From Pradoshia sp. D12 (GTDB lineage: Bacteria > Bacillota > Bacilli > Bacillales > Pradoshiaceae): a DNA stretch of 64,000 nt. Both the position numbers and the translations under genes were made by a program. Each line of letters starts with the position of its first letter. Position 1 is the first letter of the stretch. Shown here in pieces: positions 46,784 to 56,902 of the stretch. The DNA lies in the NCBI RefSeq assembly GCF_008935075.1, contig NZ_CP044545.1:2383501-2447500 (forward strand), read 5' to 3'. The notes under the pieces are model-generated. The model had not been told where the DNA came from and did no database searches. It was given only the letters and a program-made list of their open reading frames with translations.

Positions 46784-46812
46784 TTGAATCTTGATTGACA
46801 CACAGATTATAA
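46784..46812 (+). promoter_or_regulatory. Probable promoter of serA
   Basis: TTGAAT (46784-46789), 17 bases, TTATAA (46807-46812). The leader to the serA start would be about 45 nt. No riboswitch is visible in the 46478-46783 stretch, which is AT-rich. Confidence 0.45.
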
Positions 46813-46863
46813 GTCTTGTAGAGTGGAAACAAGATTAAATACTTCTACAGGATGGTGACAAGA

Positions 46864-48447
46864 TTGTTTAAAGTGCTCATAGCTGATTCAATAAAGCCTG
46901 ATGGTTTAACACCATTCATTGGCAGGAATGACATCGAGGTTGTCCAAAAAAAGATAGATGAAGTAAGCAGTGAATTGCATCTGTTTGATGCACTTTTAGT
47001 TAGAAGTGCTACAAAAGTAACAAATGATTTACTTCAAAAAATGACAAACCTAAAAATTGTAGCCCGGGCTGGCGTAGGGATCGACAATATAGATGTTCCT
47101 TCCTGTACAAGTCGTGGAATCATTGTGGTCAATGCACCGGATGGCAATACAATTTCTACCGCTGAACACACTTTTGCCATGATGGCATCCCTGGCCCGAA
47201 ACATTCCTCAGGCTCACCAATCTTTAAAAAATGGTGCTTGGGAGCGAAATCGCTTTGCCGGAGCTGAATTAAAAGGTAAGACGTTAGGAATCGTTGGTAT
47301 GGGGAGAATTGGTACTGAATTATCCAAGCGGGCGAGAGCTTTTCAGATGAATATTTTTGCCTTTGATCCTTTCATTACGTCAGATCGGGCAAAAGAATTA
47401 GGCATAACGGTCGGTTCACTCGATAACCTGCTTCAAGTATCTGATTTCATCACCGTCCACACCCCATTAAATAAGGATACAAGAGGCTTATTAAACAAAA
47501 ATACAATACATAAATGCAAAGACGGTGTCTATCTGATCAACTGTGCCAGAGGAGGCATAATTGACGAGGACGCTTTATATGATGCGGTTCTTGAGGGAAA
47601 AGTAGCCGGAGCTGCACTGGATGTATTTGTAGAAGAACCTCCGGTGAATAATAAATTATTGTCCTTGGATCAAATCATTGTCACACCTCACCTTGGAGCG
47701 TCCACTGCTGAAGCGCAATTAAATGTGGCTAAGCAGGTGGCAAAAGAAGTAGTCTCATTTGTGGATGGAATACCAGTGTCAAACTCCATCAATTTACCAG
47801 CTATACCTGCTGAATTATTTAATAGAATACAGCCATATTATCAATTAGTGAAAAAACTTGGCTCTTTCCTATCACAATATATAAACGAAGGCATAAAAGA
47901 AATTTCCATTACATATGGCGGTGATGCTTTTGATTTTGATTCATCAATTTTAACAAAATCACTTGTTTCTGGATTTTTTAAAGAACGGGCTGATGTCACC
48001 ATCAACGAAGTAAATGCCCTGTTATACGCTAAGGAACGTTCCATCACTATAGGTGAAAAAATCTCAAACGAAACATATGGTTATTCAAATAGTATAACGG
48101 TAAGAATTAAAGGCGATACCAGACAAATTGAAATGAAAGCAACCTATATAAAAGAATATGGGCCGCGTATCATTGCCATCGATGACTTCAAAATCGACTT
48201 TTACCCTGATGGCCATATCCTATATATCCAGCACCACGACAGACCAGGCGTGATTGGCATTGTCGGTAAAAAACTCGGCGATCTTAATCTCAATATTGCC
48301 ACCATGCAGGTAGGACGGAAAGAAGCCGGCGGTGAAGCCATTATGATCCTTACGTTTGATGAAAAAATTCCTCATTCCGTCATAAATGAACTTGCCGGCA
48401 ATGATGAAATATCCGTCGCCAAAGCAATTAATTTGAGTGAGGCATAG
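46864..48447 (+). CDS. serA: D-3-phosphoglycerate dehydrogenase
   Basis: The first enzyme of serine synthesis, oxidising 3-phosphoglycerate with NAD+. The protein has LLVRSATKV and AGVGIDNIDV in the substrate domain, the NAD motif GIVGMGRIGTEL (~140-151), catalytic regions NCARGGIIDEDAL and VTPHLGASTAEAQ, then the intervening domain and a C-terminal ACT domain (HDRPGVIGIVGKKLGDLNL) that senses serine. I favour the TTG at 46864 (527 aa), which aligns with the B. subtilis start MFRVL and has GGTGA 5 nt upstream; the ATG at 46852 is the alternative. Confidence 0.95.
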   Translation: MFKVLIADSIKPDGLTPFIGRNDIEVVQKKIDEVSSELHLFDALLVRSATKVTNDLLQKMTNLKIVARAGVGIDNIDVPSCTSRGIIVVNAPDGNTISTAEHTFAMMASLARNIPQAHQSLKNGAWERNRFAGAELKGKTLGIVGMGRIGTELSKRARAFQMNIFAFDPFITSDRAKELGITVGSLDNLLQVSDFITVHTPLNKDTRGLLNKNTIHKCKDGVYLINCARGGIIDEDALYDAVLEGKVAGAALDVFVEEPPVNNKLLSLDQIIVTPHLGASTAEAQLNVAKQVAKEVVSFVDGIPVSNSINLPAIPAELFNRIQPYYQLVKKLGSFLSQYINEGIKEISITYGGDAFDFDSSILTKSLVSGFFKERADVTINEVNALLYAKERSITIGEKISNETYGYSNSITVRIKGDTRQIEMKATYIKEYGPRIIAIDDFKIDFYPDGHILYIQHHDRPGVIGIVGKKLGDLNLNIATMQVGRKEAGGEAIMILTFDEKIPHSVINELAGNDEISVAKAINLSEA

Positions 48448-48459
48448 AATAATAAGAAT

Positions 48460-48500
48460 AGGGCATCTCATAAGCTGGCTTAGCTTATCGATGCCCTTTC
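48460..48500 (+). terminator. Terminator after serA
   Basis: Outer stem AGGGCATC / GATGCCCT encloses inner stem ATAAGCT / AGCTTAT; TTTCCTCTT follows on the plus strand. Confidence 0.75.
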
Positions 48501-48534
48501 CTCTTATATTCTATTAAAATTACTTAGTCTCAGT

Positions 48535-49008
48535 TCAATAAGCCACTTTATTCTCATGTTTTTGGATTTGCTCATGCAATGTCTCTCTTACAGCTCCGGG
48601 TCCCCCAATCAGTTGCTTAAAAAATTCTTCGATTGTATTTCCTAAGCCAACTTCGTACAAGTCCACCCCAAAAATTCTTTCGTTTGAAAGAATAGGCTGT
48701 AAGTGGTTACTGACTGATTCAGGTTGGCCGAACTCGATTCCATGAAGATACTGCTGCAAATCTTCTAAAATAGGATCAGGACTGATGTTCATTTTTTTAC
48801 CAGCATCATTCACACCAAGTAGATACCGGCACCAAGCCGCAATCGTTAAAGGAATAAATGTTAAATCAGTTATTTGAAGGTCATTTCTTTCGGCATATAA
48901 TTTGATAGTCTCCCCAAATCGGATTCCTAATTTCTGCGAAGTGTCTGTAGCGATCCTCCCAGGTGTATCCGGAAAAGTGCTTGTACACCGTTCCGTAGAG
49001 TTTTTCAT
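48535..49008 (-). pseudogene. Fragment of a mannitol-dehydrogenase-family gene (C-terminal domain)
   Basis: The 157-codon frame resembles only the C-terminal half of long-chain polyol dehydrogenases (mannitol 2-dehydrogenase / fructuronate reductase family, usually ~480-540 aa): PDTPGRIATDTSQKLGIRF, IPLTIAAWCRYLLGVNDAGK and a C-terminal HGIEFGQP region. The N-terminal NAD-binding domain is absent, and the reading frame upstream hits a stop within eight codons. No ribosome site precedes the ATG at 49006-49008. I read it as a decayed remnant; a standalone small protein is the less likely alternative. Confidence 0.7.
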
Positions 49009-49140
49009 GTTAAATACCAGTATCAGGATTCAATAGCTCTCCTATAAAATGTCCAGTATCAGAATGCAAAAAAGCACATCACCTAAGTGATATGCTTTCA
49101 TCAAACAGTTCCTTGTGTAACAAGAATTATCTTCTTAATT

Positions 49141-50913
49141 CTACTTTTTCGCTGGCAGGAAAAATGTAAATGTCGTACCCTGTCCAACCTTGCTGTAGAC
49201 ATCTATTTTACCGCCATGACCATGAATAATATTTTTTGCTATTGCAAGGCCAAGTCCTGTGCCAGATCTCCCTCTTGTTCTTGCTTTATCAACCTTGTAA
49301 AACCTTTCGAAAACAAAAGGCAGCTCTTCCTCAGAAATACCTACACCAGAATCCTTCACGTCAAATTGAGTACCATTATCCAATGTTCTTTGGATAATTT
49401 GCACTTCACCTCCCCCAGGTGTATGGCGCAGGGCATTATCAATCAAGTTGGTGAATACCTGTTCAATGCGGTCAGGGTCCAGCTCAACAAGCGCCTCAGG
49501 ATGGTCAAGGGTTGTATAGACATCAACATTTTTTTCCTGAGCTGCCCGCTGGAACTTTTTCGATATTCTACCAAGAAAGCTGCCAACTTCTACTTCCTCA
49601 ATATTTAAAGTCTGATGTCCTGCTTCCATTCGAGCCAAGTCTAAGAGTTCATTAACCAAGCGTCCCATTCTTAATGATTCATCATATATGACCTGTGCCA
49701 TTTCTTTTTTCTCATCTGCTGTTTCCGCAATATCATCTATAATTGCTTCACTATATCCTTGAAGCATAGCAATAGGCGTACGAAGCTCATGCGATACATT
49801 GGCAATAAAATCTTTTCTCATCTTATCAAGCCGGCGTTCCTCCGTCATATCCCTTAATACAGCTACAGCTCCACGGATATCATTTTGACGGTAAAGGGGA
49901 TTCATAAGTATTACCCAATCGTGCCCCTGCGTGGTAATCTCGGCTATTTTAGCTTTTCCCGTTCCCTTAACCTCGAGGAATAAATCGCTTAATGCATCAG
50001 GGACTTGGTTTCCAGACTGTTTTTTTTGATTGGTTTCATCCAAAAAACTATACCTTAAAAAGTCATCTGCTGGAGGATTCGTTACAAGAATTTCACCGTC
50101 TCTGTTAAACATGATCACTCCATCAGCCATATTAATTAAAATATTCGATAAATTCTCTTTCTCCTGCTGTAATGCCGTCATATTATACTTCAGCTGCCGT
50201 GCCATTTGATTGAATGCAATCGCCAATTCGCCAATCTCATCGTTTGTTAAAATGGGAACCTTCATGTCAAATTTTCCTCTGGCCAATTCAGATGCTGCTT
50301 CCCTCATTTTTCTAAGCGGAGCAGTCACTCTTGATAACAGGAAGAACGCAAAAATCGTCGTTAAAACAATCCCGATCCCGACAGCTATCAAGATGAAGAT
50401 TGTCGTTTGTGCGTTTGTACTCTCACTCGAGTCTACAGACTGAAATGCATAGATGGCGCCATCCATTCCGTCATTAGTGATTGGAATTCCGACAATTGTA
50501 CCCTGAGTAACATTATCCCCGCCCAAAATAGACGATAGATAAGTGGTTTCTGAAACTTGTCTATCATTCACTAATGACTTTTTTAAGGTTTCATCACGAG
50601 AAAAGAGTTGATAGACTTCTTTCTTATTCAAATCATTCAAACTGCTGTATATATTGGTATCATCTAAAATAATAACAATATCCTTATTCGGATCGATGAT
50701 TTGCCAAACAATTTGTGTTGATTGCTCGATATCTGAATGTTCCTCTAAAATCATTTCAACTTGTTTGGCTGTTCGAAACAAAGAAGATTTAGCTTCCTCC
50801 ATACTTTGATTATGGAAAAACTCCAGCAGTAATACAGTTAAGATGAATAGAACGAAGGAAAACAGCAAAATAATGGTCATCCAAAGTTTCCCGACTACAC
50901 TTTTCCAAAACAT
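49141..50913 (-). CDS. resE: Redox-sensing histidine kinase ResE
   Basis: The sensor kinase of the ResDE system that controls aerobic and anaerobic respiration. The 590-residue protein has transmembrane segments at ~10-32 and ~176-197 flanking an extracellular domain, a HAMP domain (~198-250), a PAS domain (~260-350) and a kinase core with the phospho-acceptor histidine in NVSHELRTPIAMLQGYSEA (~370-388), NLIDNALRHTPGGG and the G boxes DSGVGISEEEL and GTGLGLAIAKN. Its ATG overlaps the resD stop by one base. Confidence 0.95.
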   Translation of the reverse strand: MFWKSVVGKLWMTIILLFSFVLFILTVLLLEFFHNQSMEEAKSSLFRTAKQVEMILEEHSDIEQSTQIVWQIIDPNKDIVIILDDTNIYSSLNDLNKKEVYQLFSRDETLKKSLVNDRQVSETTYLSSILGGDNVTQGTIVGIPITNDGMDGAIYAFQSVDSSESTNAQTTIFILIAVGIGIVLTTIFAFFLLSRVTAPLRKMREAASELARGKFDMKVPILTNDEIGELAIAFNQMARQLKYNMTALQQEKENLSNILINMADGVIMFNRDGEILVTNPPADDFLRYSFLDETNQKKQSGNQVPDALSDLFLEVKGTGKAKIAEITTQGHDWVILMNPLYRQNDIRGAVAVLRDMTEERRLDKMRKDFIANVSHELRTPIAMLQGYSEAIIDDIAETADEKKEMAQVIYDESLRMGRLVNELLDLARMEAGHQTLNIEEVEVGSFLGRISKKFQRAAQEKNVDVYTTLDHPEALVELDPDRIEQVFTNLIDNALRHTPGGGEVQIIQRTLDNGTQFDVKDSGVGISEEELPFVFERFYKVDKARTRGRSGTGLGLAIAKNIIHGHGGKIDVYSKVGQGTTFTFFLPAKK

Positions 50914-51632
50914 TAGTCGTTGACTACCTCGAATTTATAACCAACACCCCAAACGGTTACAATCATTCTAGCTGCATCCTCAGATACTTTATTTAATTTT
51001 TCTCTTAATCTTTTAATATGTGTATCAACGGTACGTAAATCCCCAAAGAATTCATAGTGCCAAACTTCTTTTAGCAATTGTTCCCGATCATACACTTTAT
51101 CCGGGGTTTTAGCGAGATAGTATAATAGTTCATATTCTTTAGGTGTTAATGCAACCTCTACACCGTCCGCCAATACTCTATGCGCATCATTATCGATCGT
51201 TAGATGATTAAAGACGACAACATCTTTAGTTGAGGTCTCTGATTGAATATAGGAATTTTTCGATGACCTTCTTAACAATGCTTTCACTCGTAAGACTACT
51301 TCCCTTGGACTAAAAGGCTTTACGATATAATCATCCGTGCCTGCTTCAAAACCTTGCACTCGGTTTATTTCTTCACCTTTAGCAGTCAACATAATAACAG
51401 GTGTTGCCTTTTTTTCACGCAGTTCTTTACAAACCTCAATTCCATCCTTGCCAGGCATCATCAAATCCAGAAGGATTAAATCATAATCATTCGCCAAAGC
51501 AAGTTCTAAAGCATCTTCCCCATTAGCAGCCTCATCAATTGTATATTTTTCGCGCTCTAAATACATTTTCAATAGTCTTCTAATACGGTCCTCATCATCT
51601 ACTATAAGCAATCGTATGTTGTTCTCTTCCAT
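50913..51632 (-). CDS. resD: Response regulator ResD
   Basis: An OmpR-type regulator of respiration genes (239 aa). The receiver has the acidic pair VDDEDR, phospho-acceptor aspartate in LILLDLMMPGKDG (~50-62) and the conserved lysine in YIVKPFSPRE (~102-111). The C-terminal winged helix shows LTPKEYELLYYLA and RTVDTHIKRLREKLN. The ATG at 51632 has AAGGAGG 8 nt upstream. It is translated together with resE. Confidence 0.96.
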   Translation of the reverse strand: MEENNIRLLIVDDEDRIRRLLKMYLEREKYTIDEAANGEDALELALANDYDLILLDLMMPGKDGIEVCKELREKKATPVIMLTAKGEEINRVQGFEAGTDDYIVKPFSPREVVLRVKALLRRSSKNSYIQSETSTKDVVVFNHLTIDNDAHRVLADGVEVALTPKEYELLYYLAKTPDKVYDREQLLKEVWHYEFFGDLRTVDTHIKRLREKLNKVSEDAARMIVTVWGVGYKFEVVND

Positions 51633-51693
51633 CACCCGGACCTCCTTAAGCATTAACTAATAACGATACAAATTTATCCACGATATCAGTTTT

Positions 51694-51722
51694 ATTATAC
51701 ATGCATACTAAATATTTAGGAA
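51694..51722 (-). promoter_or_regulatory. Possible promoter of resDE
   Basis: A perfect -10 (TATAAT on the minus strand, 51694-51699) lies 17 bases from a weak TTCCTA (51717-51722). The remainder of 51723-51939 is AT-rich and I see nothing further in it. Confidence 0.35.
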
Positions 51723-51939
51723 TAGAAAAGTGAATATTTACATAAATAAAGCGATTCTATAAAGTTAAATTTATAGAAAAATAATATCTATCATACAACC
51801 AGATTTTTTTAATATAAGATTTTGCCTAACTTCCTATTCAGTTGTCATCCAACTTAAAAATAGTAAAAGCATCATAAATCGGAATATAATTGCAGTTAAT
51901 AGCTTAAGCCTGATTTTCTAAAGAAGAGTTAAGAACAAA

Positions 51940-51961
51940 GGGCTTCCATACTTGGAAGTCC
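51940..51961. terminator. Terminator after resABC
   Basis: GGGCTTCC / GGAAGTCC with a 6-nt loop lies nine bases past the resC stop. It pairs fully on the plus strand (G-U), where TCTTTTTT follows, and with one mismatch on the minus strand, followed by TTTGTTCTT. Confidence 0.65.
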
Positions 51962-51970
51962 TCTTTTTTC

Positions 51971-53149
51971 TTAATTGCTAGCATATGAGTGTAATCCAAC
52001 GATAATTAAATTCACCGCGATAAGATTAAACATAATGATAATAAATCCTATAACTGCAAGCCAGGCTGACTTTTCGCCATGCCACCCCTTCGATATGCGC
52101 AGATGCAGAAATGCTGCATAAAATAGCCATGTAATTAAAGCCCATACTTCTTTAGGATCCCAACCCCAAAATCTTGACCAGGCTATTTGGGCCCAAATCA
52201 TGGCAAATATCAACCCTCCCAAAGTAAATACAGGGAATCCGATTAGAATGGATCTGTATCCAACCTCGTCAAGTAAATCTAAATTCACTGATTTTGCCAA
52301 CGGCTGTATAGCTGCTCCTATACGCTTACGTAAAATTAAACGCAGCACTCCATATAGCACGACACCTATCATGATGGACCAAACTACTGTATTCAGTTTT
52401 TTTGAATTGATTATTAATGGCAATTCAATTAACGGATCCATCCCTGTACCGGAAACCAATTTTGCTTCCTTCGGGACAAACAACGCCGGCATATTATATT
52501 CCTCTGTTTGCTCTGCACCGCTCTTATTGACCCAAGTATATTCAGTTTTATAATCAGCTATAGAAAACATAGTAGTAGATACAACAAAACCAATCGTACA
52601 AATTAATCCTAATAAAACGGCTTCCAGCCAAAACGTACTTTTTGATGCTTTCGTTTGTTTAACAGCCCGTATCAGATAAATTAATCCGGCCACAAAACTT
52701 ATTGCTAAAATAGCTTCTCCCGCTGCTACAGTAGTAACATGTATATACAGCCAATCACTTTTTAATGCCGGAATAAGCGGCGAGATATCCCGTGGAAACA
52801 TGCTGGCATACGCAATAACTAACAGCGCAATCGGAAGCGCGAATACTCCCAGAATGGCTGTTTTATATATGAAATAAATCATTATAAATGCTCCAACCAA
52901 CATCATTCCAAAGAATGTTGTAAACTCAAATAGATTACTGACAGGAGCATGTCCTGACACTATCCAACGTGTGATAAAATAACCCAGCTGTGCAATAAAT
53001 CCAATAATAGTGATAATAATTCCAGCTTTTGCCCATTTTTCATAACTCCACTTATCGTTCTTACCTTTTATGGATCCCGCAAATACAAAAGTTGCTATTA
53101 AGTACAGCACAAAAGCAATATATAGCAAATTACTGCTTAAAGTCGCCAC
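51971..53149 (-). CDS. resC: Cytochrome c maturation protein ResC (CcsA type)
   Basis: With ResB it forms the system II haem transporter and ligase for c-type cytochromes. The 392-residue membrane protein has about eight helices, with the haem-handling tryptophan motif [18 protein letters not shown] near residue 325 and conserved histidines around it. The GTG at 53149 is chosen ([13 protein letters not shown]), with GAGGGGG about 8 nt upstream; the frame to 53197 would add 16 polar residues inside resB. It overlaps the end of resB by 20 bases. Confidence 0.92.
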   Translation of the reverse strand: MATLSSNLLYIAFVLYLIATFVFAGSIKGKNDKWSYEKWAKAGIIITIIGFIAQLGYFITRWIVSGHAPVSNLFEFTTFFGMMLVGAFIMIYFIYKTAILGVFALPIALLVIAYASMFPRDISPLIPALKSDWLYIHVTTVAAGEAILAISFVAGLIYLIRAVKQTKASKSTFWLEAVLLGLICTIGFVVSTTMFSIADYKTEYTWVNKSGAEQTEEYNMPALFVPKEAKLVSGTGMDPLIELPLIINSKKLNTVVWSIMIGVVLYGVLRLILRKRIGAAIQPLAKSVNLDLLDEVGYRSILIGFPVFTLGGLIFAMIWAQIAWSRFWGWDPKEVWALITWLFYAAFLHLRISKGWHGEKSAWLAVIGFIIIMFNLIAVNLIIVGLHSYASN

Positions 53150-54788
53150 TCTGTTTTCCCCCTCTTTCTTGAATCTCTTCCCCTTCGGCTTGATCATACG
53201 GTAATGGAATAGAAGTCCCCTCTAATATTTCATTAATCTCCCGCCTGATACCAAACCAGTTTTTATTCGTATGAGCGGCCACAAATATTTTATCCCCACT
53301 CTTTTGAATCCAAATACGCCTATGATTCCAATAAGCCCCCTGTATAACGCCAATCATAAAGATAAGCCCTCCGAGCGCAAGTACCCATAAAGTTAGGTCT
53401 TTACGTACTGTTAATACAGTTGCAAAACCTGTCTCTATATTTTTGAATTTAAGTTTATATTCGGTCTCACCCAAAGGCTCAAGGGTTTGTTTAATCGCAA
53501 CAAAGCTAACTTCTCCTTCTGGATGCTCTGGTGATACCATTTTGAAGATAAACGCAGGGTTATTTGGAAATCGACTCTTTGTTGTCGGCTGCTCATTCTC
53601 ATTAAATTCAAAATCAGGAAAATAACTCTCCAGGTGCACGGAGTACCCATTACCCAGGTCATAGCTATCTTTCGGATTATTCAAATCAACGGTTAAGTTG
53701 CCATGCTCCTTTTCAGTTGCTTTATCAATTAAGGTGAATGACATTTTAGTCATGTTTTCCTCGTAGGATGTTTGATATAAAGCAAAGGAATCAAATTTCA
53801 AAGGTTCATTTACACGTATCGGATAATCTTTAACTTTTTCAAGCTTTACTTCTTCTCCTGGCAAGGTATCCCCTACCGCTTGATAAAGAGTGGCATCTGT
53901 TTGATAATTTTTTACGACCGTACCAACCCGGTCAAGCGTTGCCTCAAACTCTTCTTTTTCCTTATCTTTATCATAAACTTCTACAGTAAATTTATGGTTT
54001 TCAACAAAGTACTCACCATTCGTTCCAGGTACAGCTTTCTTTTCACCTTCTTGAATTCTGAGGTAATCATTCACATACATCCCTGGAATAAAACGCAACA
54101 TTCCGCCAATTAAGAAAATGATCAGGCCTATATGATTAACATAAGGACCCCACCTCGAAAAACGGTTCTTCTCTGCTAAAATATTGCCGTTCTCTTCTCT
54201 TATGTTATAACGCTTTTCTTTTAATCTCGTTTTGATTAATTCATAGTTTTCTTTTTCCTCTGCTATATCAGCTTCACCAAAAATCCGCTGTCTGCGTAAA
54301 AAACCCTCATTCCTGATTACTCTCTGATTCTTTAAAGCTCTGAATAGCGGAATAAAGCGGTCAAGACTGGCGATAACAAGTGAAACTCCTAAGAGGGACA
54401 CTAACAGTAAAAACCACCATGAACTATATAAATTATGTAATCCTAACTCATAATACACTTCACCAAACCAGCCGTACTTACTTTCATAAAACGTTTCAGC
54501 GGGTTCTCCATTTGGAATATACATTTCTTGCGGGAAGATGGTACCGATAGAAGCTGCAATTAATGGAAGAATGATTAAGGTTACGCCAACCTTTACGGAT
54601 GAGAAAAAATTCCAAATCTTATCAACTACTGATTTATTGTAGGTTTGCGATCTTCTGGCACTGCCTTCATATTTCATATCCAATAATTTTTTTTCTTCTT
54701 CTTCCTTATTGAGCACCTTACCGCATGCTTCACAAAATATCGTTCCATATGGATTAACATGACCACATTCACAAGTTATTTCCTTCAT
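53130..54788 (-). CDS. resB: Cytochrome c maturation protein ResB
   Basis: The large partner of ResC in system II cytochrome c biogenesis (552 aa). The N-terminal [18 protein letters not shown] is a zinc ribbon, also found in B. subtilis ResB. Membrane segments lie around ~65-88, ~118-140, ~210-230 and ~485-505, with a large extracytoplasmic domain between the third and fourth. Conserved stretches include [18 protein letters not shown] and [20 protein letters not shown]. It lies 15 bases after resA in the resA-resB-resC operon. Confidence 0.95.
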   Translation of the reverse strand: MKEITCECGHVNPYGTIFCEACGKVLNKEEEEKKLLDMKYEGSARRSQTYNKSVVDKIWNFFSSVKVGVTLIILPLIAASIGTIFPQEMYIPNGEPAETFYESKYGWFGEVYYELGLHNLYSSWWFLLLVSLLGVSLVIASLDRFIPLFRALKNQRVIRNEGFLRRQRIFGEADIAEEKENYELIKTRLKEKRYNIREENGNILAEKNRFSRWGPYVNHIGLIIFLIGGMLRFIPGMYVNDYLRIQEGEKKAVPGTNGEYFVENHKFTVEVYDKDKEKEEFEATLDRVGTVVKNYQTDATLYQAVGDTLPGEEVKLEKVKDYPIRVNEPLKFDSFALYQTSYEENMTKMSFTLIDKATEKEHGNLTVDLNNPKDSYDLGNGYSVHLESYFPDFEFNENEQPTTKSRFPNNPAFIFKMVSPEHPEGEVSFVAIKQTLEPLGETEYKLKFKNIETGFATVLTVRKDLTLWVLALGGLIFMIGVIQGAYWNHRRIWIQKSGDKIFVAAHTNKNWFGIRREINEILEGTSIPLPYDQAEGEEIQERGGKQSGDFKQ

Positions 54789-54803
54789 CCTTATTACCCC
54801 TTG

Positions 54804-55331
54804 TTATGGCTGTATTTTCTCCATCATCTTTTGAATCTTCTCTTCAGTTAAACTACCAGTGGTTGAATCTACGACCTTACCATTTTTATCAATTAAAAAT
54901 GTGGCCGGCAAGGGATTAATCAGATACTGATGCTGCACCTGATTGTCCTTATCGATGACAACCGGAAAAGTAAGCCCATGTCTTTGAACAAATTTATTCA
55001 CGACAAAATCAGATTCATTTACATTGACAGCTAATACCTGTACACCTTTATCTTTGAACACTTCATATTGACTTTGAATATAAGGCATTTCATATTCACA
55101 TGGTTTACACCACGTCCCCCAGAAATTCAGAAACACTCCCTGCCCCTTATAATCCTCTAACACATGCTTAACCCCTTCAAGATCTGTCAGAGCAAAGTTT
55201 GGAGCGGTTTCATTCATTTTAAGGGTTTTTTCCTTGTCCATGGTTAAACTCGAAAATACCACATAAATGACGGCTCCAGCTAAAAGGGCCAGAACCCCTA
55301 TTCTCATCCATTTACGCTTTTGTTTGGTCAA
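54804..55331 (-). CDS. resA: Thiol-disulfide oxidoreductase ResA
   Basis: A membrane-anchored, outward-facing thioredoxin-like protein that reduces the cysteines of apocytochrome c before haem attachment. The 175-residue protein has one N-terminal anchor (~10-28) and the active site WGTWCKPCEYEMPY (CxxC, ~70-83), with the usual cis-proline region PLPATFLIDKNG near 147. It heads resABC; its target in this window is QcrC. Confidence 0.95.
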   Translation of the reverse strand: MTKQKRKWMRIGVLALLAGAVIYVVFSSLTMDKEKTLKMNETAPNFALTDLEGVKHVLEDYKGQGVFLNFWGTWCKPCEYEMPYIQSQYEVFKDKGVQVLAVNVNESDFVVNKFVQRHGLTFPVVIDKDNQVQHQYLINPLPATFLIDKNGKVVDSTTGSLTEEKIQKMMEKIQP

Positions 55332-55370
55332 AAAAGTTCCCTCCCGCTATGCTTTAGACACACAAGAATA

Positions 55371-55408
55371 TAGCGCTGCCAGAAAGGCACTAATTTAGGG
55401 CAGCGCTA
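55371..55408 (-). terminator. Hairpin between rluB and resA
   Basis: TAGCGCTGCC / GGCAGCGCTA, a perfect 10-bp GC-rich stem with an 18-nt loop, lies ten bases after the rluB stop. The sequence following on the minus strand (TATTCTTGTG) is only moderately T-rich, so it may be a terminator for rluB or a structure in the resA leader. Confidence 0.5.
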
Positions 55409-55417
55409 CGGTTGTAT

Positions 55418-56146
55418 TTACTTATCTTTATGAAGCGCCATAGAACGCAGTTGCTTTACTTCATGTGGTGTTAACTCTCTGTAATCTCCAGGACTAACAC
55501 CGTGCAACGTCAAGAATCCATATCTTTCACGTTTAAGTTTGATAACGGGCATCCCAATCGCTTCAAACATACGGCGGACTTGGCGGTTTCTGCCCTCATG
55601 AATCGTCAGCTCTACAATAGAGGACTGTTTTCTGCGATCCATTGATAGCAATTTAGCTTTCGCAGGGGCTGTTTTACCGTCTTCCAATTGAACACCACGT
55701 TCCAATTTCTTTATTATTTCGCGGGATGGAATACCTTGAATTTTCGCTACGTACGTTTTTTCTATTTCGTACTTTGGATGCATCAGGGCATTGGCAAACT
55801 CACCATCATTCGTCAGCAGGATCAAACCTGATGTATCGTAATCCAGTCTGCCTACTGGATAAATCCGTTGTTTGATCAGTGGAAATAAATCTGTTACGGT
55901 CTTTCTCCCTTTGTCATCGTTGGCAGCGGAAATGACACCTCTTGGCTTATAAAGCAGAAAATATACCGGTTCTTCCTTTTCTACAGGTACTCCACTTACC
56001 TCTATTTGATCATTTGGGCCAACCTTAACGCCAAGCTCTTTTACAATCTTACCGTTAACAGTTACTTTGCCTTCTACGATTAACTGTTCCGCTTTTCTTC
56101 GGGAGGCGATTCCTGCCTGTGCTATCACTTTTTGTAATCTTTCCAT
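55418..56146 (-). CDS. rluB: 23S rRNA pseudouridine synthase RluB
   Basis: Converts a uridine of 23S rRNA to pseudouridine. The 242-residue protein has an N-terminal S4 domain (MERLQKVIAQAGIASRRKAE, ~1-60) and the catalytic aspartate in YPVGRLDYDTSGLILLTND (~98-116), followed by IHEGRNRQVRRMFEAIG. The ATG at 56146 is chosen: AGGTGA is 5 nt upstream; 15 additional in-frame codons are rejected. It sits between spmB and resA as in B. subtilis. Confidence 0.95.
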   Translation of the reverse strand: MERLQKVIAQAGIASRRKAEQLIVEGKVTVNGKIVKELGVKVGPNDQIEVSGVPVEKEEPVYFLLYKPRGVISAANDDKGRKTVTDLFPLIKQRIYPVGRLDYDTSGLILLTNDGEFANALMHPKYEIEKTYVAKIQGIPSREIIKKLERGVQLEDGKTAPAKAKLLSMDRRKQSSIVELTIHEGRNRQVRRMFEAIGMPVIKLKRERYGFLTLHGVSPGDYRELTPHEVKQLRSMALHKDK

Positions 56147-56290
56147 TTTAATCACCTGTCTAATTTTACTTTTTCTGTATTCTTTACTCAAATAATAGGC
56201 ATTCTACCTAGTTGTTCATTATACTTTGTTTTTGCAGAAAGTGATATGTCCTATCACGCATATTATTTCATTACTTACTAAGAAACACAA

Positions 56291-56317
56291 AAAAATCGGC
56301 TTTTTATACCGATTTTT
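56291..56317 (-). terminator. Terminator after dacB-spmA-spmB
   Basis: AAAAATCGG / CCGATTTTT with a 9-nt loop. On the minus strand T residues follow directly. It is about 55 bases past the spmB stop. Confidence 0.75.
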
Positions 56318-56371
56318 GTTAAATCTGACTATTTTTTTCACTTCTTTTAGCATTTTGTGACAAATTTGTGT

Positions 56372-56902
56372 CTATTGGAACATAATAGCAGCTAATAAGA
56401 TTGCCGCACCAATCCCGACAAGATCAGCTAACAATCCCACCTTTAAAGCATCTCCCATTTTCTTAATTCCTACTGCACCGAAATAAACAGTTAAGACATA
56501 TAAGGTTGTATCCGTGCTCCCCTGGATTGTGGAAGCAACCTTCCCTATAAAAGAGTCAGGTCCATATGTGGCAATCAAATCACTGACCATGCCGAGAGAA
56601 GCATTTCCCGATATGGGTCTTATTAAGGCTAAAGGTACTACCTCTGAAGGCACACCTAAGAAGTTTAATACCGGTTTCATCCAGCCTATCAGCAAATCCA
56701 TAGCACCTGAAGCACGAAAAATAGAAATGGCCACCATCATACCAATGAGATAGGGAATAATCGAAAATGTGATTTTTATCCCATCTTTTCCGCCTTCCAC
56801 AAAACTCTCGTAGGTCGGGACCTTCTTTATGGCACCCATGACAAGGATGAGCAAGATAACCACAGGTATCATCCAAATTGATATGGTTGAGATCCAGTGC
56901 AT
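56372..56902 (-). CDS. spmB: Spore maturation protein SpmB
   Basis: A nucleoside-recognition (Gate) domain membrane protein (176 aa) needed for spore core dehydration, working with SpmA. About five hydrophobic segments are seen; conserved stretches are KKVPTYESFVEGGKDGIKI (~27-45) and LALIRPISGNASLGMVSDL (~92-110). The ATG at 56902 shares a base with the spmA stop (TGATG), and AAAGGGG is 8 nt upstream; a TTG one codon earlier is possible. Last gene of the dacB operon. Confidence 0.94.
   Translation of the reverse strand: MHWISTISIWMIPVVILLILVMGAIKKVPTYESFVEGGKDGIKITFSIIPYLIGMMVAISIFRASGAMDLLIGWMKPVLNFLGVPSEVVPLALIRPISGNASLGMVSDLIATYGPDSFIGKVASTIQGSTDTTLYVLTVYFGAVGIKKMGDALKVGLLADLVGIGAAILLAAIMFQ

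Noticed and set aside
49087-49608. A 173-codon plus-strand frame over the end of resE
   Set aside because: Antisense of the kinase domain; cysteine-rich translation without any motif.
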